A stretch of DNA of 15,323 nucleotides from NCBI GenBank assembly GCA_046724395.1, contig JBKOWM010000127.1:1-15323 (forward strand), written 5' to 3'. Below the pieces are notes generated by a model that saw only the letters and a program-made list of their open reading frames with translations, searched no databases and had not been told where the DNA came from. Both the position numbers and the translations under genes were made by a program. Below are positions 6,358 to 12,248 of the stretch, in pieces. The DNA comes from DATAEU01 sp046724395. Its GTDB lineage: Bacteria > Actinomycetota > UBA4738 > HRBIN12. Position 1 is the stretch's first letter. The number at the start of each line of letters is the position of its first letter.

Positions 6358-7647
6358 GTGCTCAGGGCCTTCGTCAACGCGTTCAAGGTTCCGGACCTTC
6401 GCGCCAAGATCCTCTTCACGCTGTTCATCATTGCGATCTACCGGTTCGGTTCGCACGTGCCGGTGCCGGTCGTCGAGGTCGGAAGGCTGCAGACCGCCCT
6501 CGAGAACCAGGGCGCAACGGGCTTCCTGTCGTTCATCGATCTGTTCTCGGGCGGCGCACTGACCCACGTCGCGGTGTTCGGGCTCGGGATCATGCCCTAC
6601 ATCACCAGCTCGATCATCATGCAGCTGCTGACCGTCGTCATCCCCAAACTCGAGCAGTGGCAGAAGCAGGGCGAGCAGGGAGTCAAGAAGATCAACCAGT
6701 GGACGCGCTATGTGACGGTCGTGCTCGCGCTCCTGCAGTCGACGGGCCTGGTGTTCCTCTTCCACTCGGGGTCGCAGCAGCTGGGTGGCGTCGACATCTT
6801 CCCCGAGGGCAGCTTCACCGGCCCGAACATCGCGCTCATCGTCATGATCATGACGGCCGGTACTGCGATGATCATGTGGATGGGCGAGCTCATCACGCAG
6901 CGCGGGATCGGCAACGGCATGTCGGTCCTGATCTTCACGAGCGTCATCTCGCGCCTGCCGCAGGAGGGGCGGGCGATCCTGCTCCAAACCGGAACCGCGA
7001 AGTTCGTGGCCGTGCTGCTCATGGGACTGGCGCTTATCGTCGCGGTCGTCTTCATCGAGCAGGGACAGCGACGGATCCCGGTGCAGTACGCCAAGCGCGT
7101 CGTCGGTCGGCGGATGACGACTGGCGGAAGCACGTACATCCCGCTCAAGGTCAACCAGGCGGGCGTCATCCCGATCATCTTCGCGTCGTCGATCCTGTAC
7201 TTCCCGACGCTCATCGGGAGCGTGTACCACGCCGAGTGGTTCACGAACTTCGTGAGCGACTACGTGACAAACACCCAGAGCTGGGTCTACATGGCCATCT
7301 ACGGAAGCCTGGTCGTGTTCTTCGCGTACTTCTACACGGCGATCGCGTTCAATCCCGTCGACACCGCCGACAACCTGCGCAAGTACGGGGGGTTCATCCC
7401 GGGCATCCGCCCCGGGGCACCGACCGCCAACTACCTCAACGACGTCCTCGTTCGGATTACGCTGCCCGGATCCCTGTTCCTCGCGGCGATCGCGCTCATC
7501 CCGTCGATCGTGCTGGCGTTCTGGGTTATCCAGCAGTTCCCGTTCGGAGGGACATCGCTGCTCATCACGGTGGGCGTCGCCCTCGAGACCATGAAACAGC
7601 TTGAATCGCAGCTGCTCATGCGTCACTACGAGGGCTTCCTGGGGTAG
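6358..7647 (+). CDS. secY: Protein translocase subunit SecY
   Basis: SecY is the ten-helix channel of the SecYEG translocon in the cytoplasmic membrane, through which SecA or the ribosome passes secreted and membrane proteins. The 429-residue length is typical. The N-terminus AFVNAFKVPDLRAKILFTLF precedes helix 1. The plug and helix 2 region follows (LFSGGALTHVAVFGLGIMPY, with ITSSIIMQLL). Helices recur across roughly residues 119-137, 152-176, 214-234, 270-287, 309-330, 367-390 and 393-409. The cytosolic loop QGQRRIPVQYAKR (about 239-251), where SecA and the ribosome bind, is conserved. GTG 6358 is the start, with ATAGGAG just upstream. The adk gene follows after 4 bases. Confidence 0.98.
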   Translation: MLRAFVNAFKVPDLRAKILFTLFIIAIYRFGSHVPVPVVEVGRLQTALENQGATGFLSFIDLFSGGALTHVAVFGLGIMPYITSSIIMQLLTVVIPKLEQWQKQGEQGVKKINQWTRYVTVVLALLQSTGLVFLFHSGSQQLGGVDIFPEGSFTGPNIALIVMIMTAGTAMIMWMGELITQRGIGNGMSVLIFTSVISRLPQEGRAILLQTGTAKFVAVLLMGLALIVAVVFIEQGQRRIPVQYAKRVVGRRMTTGGSTYIPLKVNQAGVIPIIFASSILYFPTLIGSVYHAEWFTNFVSDYVTNTQSWVYMAIYGSLVVFFAYFYTAIAFNPVDTADNLRKYGGFIPGIRPGAPTANYLNDVLVRITLPGSLFLAAIALIPSIVLAFWVIQQFPFGGTSLLITVGVALETMKQLESQLLMRHYEGFLG

Positions 7648-7651
7648 GCCG

Positions 7652-8314
7652 ATGCGCATCGTCCTCCTCGGTCCTCCGGGAGCGGGCAAGGGCACCCAGG
7701 CGAGAAGGCTGGCCGAGCGGTACGGCCTGGCGACCATCGCGACGGGGGACATCTTCAGAGACGAGATCGCCCGGCAGACCGAGCTGGGGCTGCGAGCCAA
7801 GGAGTACGTCGACCGCGGCGAGTACGTTCCCGACGACATCACCACCAGGATGGTCCTCGCCCGGCTGGACAAGCCGGACGCGCGCGAGGGGTTCATCCTC
7901 GATGGCTTCCCGCGCACGGTCCCGCAGGCTCAGGCGCTCGAGAGCGCGCTGGCTGCTCAGCGTCGGCCGCTCGACGCAGTGCTGAACTTCAAGATCAGCG
8001 AGGAGCTCGCGGTCAAACGGCTGATGAGCCGTCTCGTCTGCCCGAGCTGCAAGCGGACGTACAACCTTCTGTTCAAGCCGCCGCGGATCGACCAGCTGTG
8101 CGACGTCGACGGCACGCCGCTGCAGGCGCGCACCGACGATGACGAGGACACGATTCGCCATAGGTTCGGCGTCTATCTGCAGCAGACCCATCCGCTCGTG
8201 CTGTATTTTTGGGAGCGCGGTCTGCTGCGCGACATCGACTCCGACGCCCCCGAGGAGGTCGTCTTCGATCGAACGATCGAGGCGATCAGCGACCTGTCGG
8301 ACCTCAGCGAATGA
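7652..8314 (+). CDS. adk: Adenylate kinase, zinc-lid form
   Basis: It catalyses ATP + AMP to 2 ADP in the cytoplasm. The P-loop is GPPGAGKGT (residues 7-15). The AMP-binding segments TGDIFRDEIA and DGFPRTVPQA are intact. The LID (about 126-163) carries C130, C133, C150 and D153, the zinc-coordinating set known from Gram-positive enzymes such as that of Bacillus subtilis. The following TDDDEDTIRHRF segment holds catalytic arginines. The 220-residue length is normal for the long-lid class. ATG 7652 is chosen because it places the P-loop at the usual position; it lies 4 bases after the secY stop. The stop overlaps the map start (ATGA). This secY-adk-map order is common in actinobacteria and firmicutes. 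Confidence 0.98.
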   Translation: MRIVLLGPPGAGKGTQARRLAERYGLATIATGDIFRDEIARQTELGLRAKEYVDRGEYVPDDITTRMVLARLDKPDAREGFILDGFPRTVPQAQALESALAAQRRPLDAVLNFKISEELAVKRLMSRLVCPSCKRTYNLLFKPPRIDQLCDVDGTPLQARTDDDEDTIRHRFGVYLQQTHPLVLYFWERGLLRDIDSDAPEEVVFDRTIEAISDLSDLSE

Positions 8315-9081
8315 TCATCTACAAGTCAACGGAAGAGCTCGACAAGATGCGGAAGTCCGGCCGGATAACGGCTGGCACCATCGAACGCGTCCTGGCCGCT
8401 GTTCGGCCGGGGGCGACGACGGCCCAGCTCGACGCCGTGGCGGAGCGATACATCCGCGACCGCGGAGCCACTCCCTCGTTCAAGGGGTACCGCGGATTCA
8501 CGGGCTCGATCTGCACGTCGCTGAACAACGAGATCGTGCACGGGATTCCGTCCGATCGCCGAGTCCTGAAGGACGGCGACCTGCTATCGCTCGACTTCGG
8601 CGCGATCTGGGAGGGCTTCCACTCGGATTCCGCCGTGACCGTGTTCGTCGGCGAGCCGCCGTCGTCGGAGGCTGAGAAGCTCGTGCGGGTGACGGAGGAG
8701 GCGCTTGAGGCCGGCATCGCCGAGGTCCGGCCGGGCGGGCGAGTGACCGACATCTCCCACGCCATCCAGCATTGCGCGGAGGGCGCCGGGTTCTCGGTCG
8801 TCCGCGAGTACGTGGGTCACGGGATCGGCCGTGCGCTGCACGAGGATCCGCAGATCCCGAACTACGGGCCGCCCGGCCGCGGCCCCGAGCTCCGTCCGGG
8901 CTTGGTCATCGCCGTCGAGCCGATGGTCAACCTCGGCGGGTGGCAGACGACGGTCCTTCCCGACGACTGGACCGTCGTGACGCTCGACGGGTCGCTCTCG
9001 GCACACTTCGAGCACACCATTGCCGTGACCGAGGACGGTCGAGACGTGCTCACGGCGAGAGGCCCACTAGCCGAGCCGTAG
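8311..9081 (+). CDS. map: Type I methionine aminopeptidase
   Basis: This cytosolic dinuclear metalloprotease removes the initiator methionine from nascent proteins. The five metal ligands are all present: D95 (SLDFG), D106 (HSDSA), H170 (GHGIG), E203 (AVEPM) and E234 (HFEHT). The catalytic histidine H77 (EIVHGIP) is present too. At 256 residues and with no N-terminal zinc-finger or SH3-binding extension, it is the short type Ia form. ATG 8311 overlaps the adk stop. It is the last gene of the ribosomal cluster here; the usual next gene, infA, is not present, and about 70 bases with a strong palindrome follow. Confidence 0.98.
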   Translation: MIIYKSTEELDKMRKSGRITAGTIERVLAAVRPGATTAQLDAVAERYIRDRGATPSFKGYRGFTGSICTSLNNEIVHGIPSDRRVLKDGDLLSLDFGAIWEGFHSDSAVTVFVGEPPSSEAEKLVRVTEEALEAGIAEVRPGGRVTDISHAIQHCAEGAGFSVVREYVGHGIGRALHEDPQIPNYGPPGRGPELRPGLVIAVEPMVNLGGWQTTVLPDDWTVVTLDGSLSAHFEHTIAVTEDGRDVLTARGPLAEP

Positions 9082-9113
9082 GGTTTCGGCGCATGATGAA
9101 CACCGCGCGATTC

Positions 9114-9137
9114 TCGCGACGAGGTGCCTCGTCGCGA
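9114..9137. promoter_or_regulatory. 24-base inverted repeat abutting the ribosome-binding site of the DivIVA-domain gene
   Basis: Arms TCGCGACGAGG (9114-9124) and CCTCGTCGCGA (9127-9137) are perfect complements separated by only TG. As RNA this would be a stem of about 10 base pairs with a tight tetraloop. As DNA it is a two-fold symmetric site. Its last base is the first base of a perfect Shine-Dalgarno AAGGAGG (9137-9143). There is no T-run. It may be an operator, a translation-control hairpin, or the 3' boundary of the spc transcript. The symmetry is seen; the role is inferred. Confidence 0.6.
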
Positions 9138-9150
9138 AGGAGGCGGACAC

Positions 9151-9804
9151 GTGTCGATGGATGGTGAATGGCGACGGCAACCGCGGTTCGACGTCAAGCG
9201 ACGCGGCTACGACCCCGATCAGGTTGCGGAATATCTCACGCGCGTCGCAGACCATGTCGAGAAGCTCGAGGCACGGATCCGAACGTTAGAGTCGGAGAAC
9301 GAGCGAGGCGCGGCGCACCCGCAGCCGGCGTCCCCCGCGCCCGGCGCCGGCTCGGTGGACGACGTCTACAACGGCGTCTCGACCCGAGTCGCGACCGTGC
9401 TGCGCACGCTCGACCAGGAGGGTGAGCGGCTCCGGCAGGAAGCTCGACGCGACGCCGTCGCGATCGTGAAACAGGCGCGCGAAGAGGCGGACCGGATCAC
9501 GGGACACGCCGAGCTTCGGAGGGACGCCGTGCGGGCGGAGGCAGACCGCGCGATCGCAGAGGTCGACCGCGCCACCGAGCTGCTGGAAGCTCGTCGGCAC
9601 GCCTTCGCCGGCCAGCTTCATGCACTCCGCGACAAGGCAGTCGTCTTGGCGACACAGCTCGGGGACGTGATCAACCCGGAGCCAAATGCGGAGCCCGGGC
9701 AGCAGCGCCTCTTCCTCGTCACATCGAACGACGAGGAGATCTCGCCATCTCCCGAATCGTCCGAGCCGACACCCCGCCGTCCCGCCGGCAACGCCGCGTC
9801 CTAG
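9151..9804 (+). CDS. DivIVA-domain coiled-coil protein
   Basis: Residues 11-50 (PRFDVKRRGYDPDQVAEYL, then RVADHVEKLEARIRTLE) match the DivIVA pattern, the N-terminal membrane- and curvature-sensing coiled coil of DivIVA/Wag31-like polar growth and septum proteins. A Pro/Ala linker (about 53-68) leads to a second long Glu/Arg/Ala-rich helical region (about 85-165), then a disordered acidic end. Start GTG 9151 is chosen because a perfect AAGGAGG lies 7 bases upstream; ATG 9157 is an alternative. At 217 residues it is within the range of accessory DivIVA-domain proteins such as SepIVA, and it is unlikely to be the main DivIVA, which is normally near ftsZ-sepF. Its role in division, polar growth or cell-envelope polymer export is unproven. 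Confidence 0.75.
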   Translation: MSMDGEWRRQPRFDVKRRGYDPDQVAEYLTRVADHVEKLEARIRTLESENERGAAHPQPASPAPGAGSVDDVYNGVSTRVATVLRTLDQEGERLRQEARRDAVAIVKQAREEADRITGHAELRRDAVRAEADRAIAEVDRATELLEARRHAFAGQLHALRDKAVVLATQLGDVINPEPNAEPGQQRLFLVTSNDEEISPSPESSEPTPRRPAGNAAS

Positions 9805-9808
9805 AGGA

Positions 9809-9834
9809 AAGCGCGTCGGCGACGTCACGCGCTT
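9809..9834 (+). terminator. Hairpin directly after the DivIVA-domain gene
   Basis: Arms AAGCGCGT (9809-9816) and ACGCGCTT (9827-9834) form an eight-base-pair stem with a ten-base loop, starting 5 bases after the stop codon. No T-tract follows (GGTGCTG), as is common for actinobacterial terminators. The position supports a transcript end. A related direct repeat (GGAAAG then GCGCGT) recurs about 37 bases downstream at 9844-9856. Confidence 0.45.
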
Positions 9835-9918
9835 GGTGCTGTAGGAAAGAGCGCGTACGGTGGTCGCCCTTGTCGGGCGGATTGTCAGTAGCCGATCGGC
9901 CAGCGTGCCTGTCTCGGG

Positions 9919-9948
9919 TTGACACTCGTACGGTTCGGTGCGTAGAGA
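9919..9948 (+). promoter_or_regulatory. Candidate sigma-A promoter for the polysaccharide operon
   Basis: A perfect -35 hexamer TTGACA (9919-9924) is followed after 18 bases by TAGAGA (9943-9948), a moderate -10. Transcription would begin near 9955, leaving a leader of about 300 bases to the small frame at 10258 and 430 to the dehydratase gene. It is the best promoter-like site in the gap. No other pair of this quality was found by eye, but the -10 is weak. Confidence 0.45.
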
Positions 9949-9957
9949 TGGTACGCA
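9939..9957. promoter_or_regulatory. Inverted repeat overlapping the candidate -10 (possible operator)
   Basis: TGCGTA (9939-9944) and TACGCA (9952-9957) are complementary arms seven bases apart, covering the proposed -10 element and start site. A motif CGTACGGT occurs at 9854-9861 and 9927-9934, and GTACGG again at 9998-10003. Together these look like regulator sites; the LuxR-type protein encoded downstream would be an obvious candidate, which is inference only. Confidence 0.35.
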
Positions 9958-9987
9958 GGTCGACGCGGGACCTAGAGCCTAGTGCCG

Positions 9988-10042
9988 TGTTACCAATGTA
10001 CGGAGGCGGGTAACAGCATCTAGCATCTCGCGTCCGCCTCCG
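9988..10042 (+). ncRNA. Possible H-type pseudoknot in the leader
   Basis: Stem 1 pairs TGTTACC (9988-9994) with GGTAACA (10009-10015). Its loop contains CGGAGGCG (10001-10008), which is complementary to CGCCTCCG (10035-10042). The 5' arm of stem 2 abuts the 3' arm of stem 1, the geometry of an H-type pseudoknot with coaxial stems of 7 and 8 base pairs. The connecting loop (10016-10034) carries a short repeat GCATCTAGCATCT. I do not recognise a known riboswitch class. Alternatively the two stems are separate DNA inverted repeats. Confidence 0.4.
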
Positions 10043-10053
10043 GGGTCATCCGA

Positions 10054-10100
10054 CGAGCTGCTTGAATGGAGGTCGATCACACGCGTCCCGAGGCAGCTCG
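10054..10100 (+). ncRNA. Long-loop stem in the leader
   Basis: Arms CGAGCTGC (10054-10061) and GCAGCTCG (10093-10100) pair over 8 bases, extendable by a T-G wobble and one T-A pair, with a loop of about 27 bases. It lies directly downstream of the pseudoknot candidate and may be part of the same folded leader. Confidence 0.35.
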
Positions 10101-10126
10101 CGAACAGTGCTTGACCATACCCCTCT

Positions 10127-10159
10127 GGGTTTCGATACTGGTTCATCCAGTTCGAACCC
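10127..10159 (+). ncRNA. Bulged 13-base-pair hairpin in the leader
   Basis: GGGTT (10127-10131) pairs with AACCC (10155-10159), CGA (10133-10135) with TCG (10152-10154), and ACTGG (10137-10141) with CCAGT (10147-10151). Single T bulges lie at 10132 and 10136, and the terminal loop is TTCAT. Thirteen pairs with two one-base bulges is more regular than expected by chance. The embedded TTCGAAC recalls a tRNA T-loop, but no tRNA fold fits. No T-run follows. Confidence 0.4.
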
Positions 10160-10257
10160 CATGGCCGGAGTTCGCTGAGCATTGCAGGCGGAAGCCCCGC
10201 GTGCCGGCATGGCCGGTGCTCCGACGTGCGCAGACTCTCAGGGAGGTGACCAGGCCG

Positions 10258-10386
10258 ATGGCGATGTTGAAGGGGGGTCAGCCGTCACGCTTCGATCGCA
10301 CGGATCGCGTCCCCACCTTGGCGGCTGTCTCGGGCCGAGTCACCGAGGCTGAGTGGTGTTCGAGGAATCTTCCCCTCGAACGGTAA
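10258..10386 (+). CDS. Possible 42-codon leader peptide coupled to the dehydratase gene
   Basis: A short frame opens at ATG 10258 (M-A-M-L-K-G-G-Q-P-S) behind GGGAGGTGACC (10241-10251), an extended match to the anti-Shine-Dalgarno, though its core is about 11 bases upstream. It ends in TAA that overlaps the ATG of the dehydratase gene (TAATG), the arrangement typical of translational coupling. About three quarters of its third positions are G or C, higher in the first 29 codons, which is coding-like. The 42-residue product is not recognised; it is polar and basic, with no membrane segment. It could be a regulatory leader peptide, a small protein, or a non-coding stretch with a fortuitous frame. 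Confidence 0.4.
   Translation: MAMLKGGQPSRFDRTDRVPTLAAVSGRVTEAEWCSRNLPLER
10359..10380 (+). promoter_or_regulatory. Hairpin just upstream of the dehydratase start
   Basis: TTCGAGG (10359-10365) and CCTCGAA (10374-10380) form a perfect seven-base-pair stem with an eight-base loop, ending 5 bases before ATG 10386. In mRNA it would occupy the position where a ribosome must load. Ribosomes translating the 42-codon frame would melt it. A regulatory role is inferred. Confidence 0.4.
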
Positions 10387-12248
10387 TGAGGCGCGCGCGG
10401 ACGTGGCCCGGTCGCATCGTGGCGCGCATGCGTCGCGACGGGTTCCTCGCGGCGCTGGACGTCTGCTTGGTCCTTTCCGCGTACCTGGCCCCGCTCGCGA
10501 TGCGGTTCGACGGCGCGGTCCCGACGCGGTACTGGAACAATTTCTGGCGGTTCCTGCCCGTCGCCGTCGCCATCCACATCTCGGCGAACCTGGTCTTCGG
10601 GCTCTACGGGCGAATGTGGCGGTACGCCAGCGTCGAGGAAGCGCGGCGCGTCGCGCTCGCCGGGCTGACGGCAGGTCTGATCGTCATCGCCATAAACGAA
10701 GCGGCGGGCGCGCAGCACCCGCTTCCGCTCTCGGTCGTGGTATCCGGCGCGACGCTGGCGCTGCTCGCGTTGGGAGCGATCCGGTTCCAGAACCGGCTGT
10801 TCGGATTCCGAAGGCGAACATCGTCGGTGGACGAGTCGCGCGTCCTGCTCATCGGCGCGGGAGACGCATGCGCCCTCGTCCTGAAGGACATCCTCGACAA
10901 CCCGTCGCTCGCTCTGCACCCCGTCGGCATCCTGGACGACGATCCGCGAAAGCTGGGTCGGTCACTCCGCGGGGTTCCGATCGTGGGCACGAGCGACGAT
11001 CTTCCGGCACTCGTGACGAAGCTCGACGTCGACGCCGCGCTCCTCGCGATCCCGTCGGCCACGGGCGACACCGTCCGTCACATCGCCGGGCTCTGCGAGG
11101 ACGCGGGGATCTCGCTCAAAGTGCTCCCCTCCGTCCGCGAAATCGTCGGCGGGCGCGTGACCGCGCGTGACATGCGCGACCTGCGCATCGAGGACCTGCT
11201 CGGCCGCGAACAGGTCGCGACGGATCTCGAGGCCGTCCGAGGGGTCCTTGAAGGGCATCGCGTGCTGGTGACCGGTGCAGGCGGTTCGATCGGATCCGAG
11301 ATCGCTCGACAGGTCGCATCGTTCGATCCGGCCGAACTGATGCTGCTCGATCACGACGAGACACATCTCCACGATCTACTGCCGGGATTGCCGGAGACGA
11401 CGACGAAGGGCCTTCTCGCCGACGTTCGCGATCGGGCGCGTATGGTCGACCTCATGCTGACCTATCAGCCGGACGTCGTGTTTCATGCTGCGGCGCACAA
11501 ACACGTCCCCCTGCTCGAGGAGTTTCCGGCGGAAGCGGTCCTCACGAACGTCTTCGGAACGGCGAACATGGTCGACGCCGCGCTCGCCGCCGGCGTTCGC
11601 CGGTTCGTTCTCATCTCGACGGACAAGGCGATCCGGCCGGCCAGCGTGATGGGCGCCACCAAGTGGCTTGCGGAACAGATCGTACGCAGCGTTCGGGACT
11701 CGGGCTGCACCTTCTGTGCCGTTCGCTTCGGCAATGTCGTCGGCAGCCGCGGCAGCGTGATCCCAACCTTCCTCAACCAGATCGCGAGGGGCGGCCCCGT
11801 AACCGTCACGGACCCGGCGATGGCCCGCTACTTCATGAGCACGCAGGAGGCGGTCGAGCTCGTGCTTCAGGCCGCCGCTCTATCTACGGGCGGCGAGGTA
11901 CTGAGCCTAGACATGGGGGTGCACGTCAATATCCTCGATTTGGCGCAGAACCTCATTCGCCTCTCCGGTCGGGTGCCCAACCGCGACGTGGAGATCGACA
12001 TCGTCGGGCCGCGAAGGGGCGAGAAGCTGACCGAGGAGCTCGTCGATCCTGACGACGATTCCGTCCCGAGCTCCCACGAGAGCATATGGGTTTCGCGTCC
12101 CCCCGTTCCCAATCGACCCACGCTTCGCCGGGCGCTGCGCGAGGTCGAGGCACTCGTTGATGAGGGCCGCAGCGAGGAGCTGGCCGCCCTCCTCAAGGAG
12201 CTTCCAACGAGAGCGCCGATCAACGTACTGAGCGGAGCCGGACGGTGA
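10386..12248 (+). CDS. Membrane-anchored nucleotide-sugar 4,6-dehydratase/epimerase, FlaA1/CapD/WbpM type
   Basis: Members of this family convert UDP-sugars (typically UDP-GlcNAc to a 4-keto-6-deoxy sugar) for capsule, O-antigen or glycoprotein glycans, at the cytoplasmic membrane. Four hydrophobic helices occupy about residues 20-134. A CoA-binding-like Rossmann domain follows (VLLIGAGDACALVLKDI, about 153-169), then the large SDR domain with NAD motif TGAGGSIG (296-303). The catalytic region has STDKA (411-415) and M422-x3-K426, that is Met in place of the usual Tyr, as known for WbpM-type dehydratases. The 620-residue length fits the family. ATG 10386 is preferred because codon bias becomes strongly coding from there and it overlaps the upstream frame; GTG 10353 or 10356 with GAGG are alternatives. 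The stop overlaps the regulator gene (GTGA). The exact substrate cannot be read from sequence. Confidence 0.9.
   Translation: MRRARTWPGRIVARMRRDGFLAALDVCLVLSAYLAPLAMRFDGAVPTRYWNNFWRFLPVAVAIHISANLVFGLYGRMWRYASVEEARRVALAGLTAGLIVIAINEAAGAQHPLPLSVVVSGATLALLALGAIRFQNRLFGFRRRTSSVDESRVLLIGAGDACALVLKDILDNPSLALHPVGILDDDPRKLGRSLRGVPIVGTSDDLPALVTKLDVDAALLAIPSATGDTVRHIAGLCEDAGISLKVLPSVREIVGGRVTARDMRDLRIEDLLGREQVATDLEAVRGVLEGHRVLVTGAGGSIGSEIARQVASFDPAELMLLDHDETHLHDLLPGLPETTTKGLLADVRDRARMVDLMLTYQPDVVFHAAAHKHVPLLEEFPAEAVLTNVFGTANMVDAALAAGVRRFVLISTDKAIRPASVMGATKWLAEQIVRSVRDSGCTFCAVRFGNVVGSRGSVIPTFLNQIARGGPVTVTDPAMARYFMSTQEAVELVLQAAALSTGGEVLSLDMGVHVNILDLAQNLIRLSGRVPNRDVEIDIVGPRRGEKLTEELVDPDDDSVPSSHESIWVSRPPVPNRPTLRRALREVEALVDEGRSEELAALLKELPTRAPINVLSGAGR

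Noticed and set aside
5701..7917. A 738-codon open frame on the minus strand opposite rpmD, rplO, secY and adk
   Set aside because: It is antisense to four unmistakable genes. Its His/Arg/Asp-rich composition is what the complement of GC-rich codons gives, and no domain or ribosome site was seen.
10147..10163. TTCGAAC flanked by C-rich sequence, resembling a tRNA T-loop
   Set aside because: The five-base stems required on either side do not pair on either strand, and no anticodon or acceptor arm can be placed.
9979..10182. A 67-codon minus-strand frame in the leader region with unbiased composition
   Set aside because: No Shine-Dalgarno before its ATG, no recognisable family, and it coincides with the stems of the proposed leader. 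It remains a weak alternative explanation for that region.
10066..10257. Upstream extension of the 42-codon frame back to an ATG at 10066
   Set aside because: The extension has weaker coding bias and no ribosome site, and it crosses the strong hairpins, whereas the ATG at 10258 has an excellent Shine-Dalgarno.
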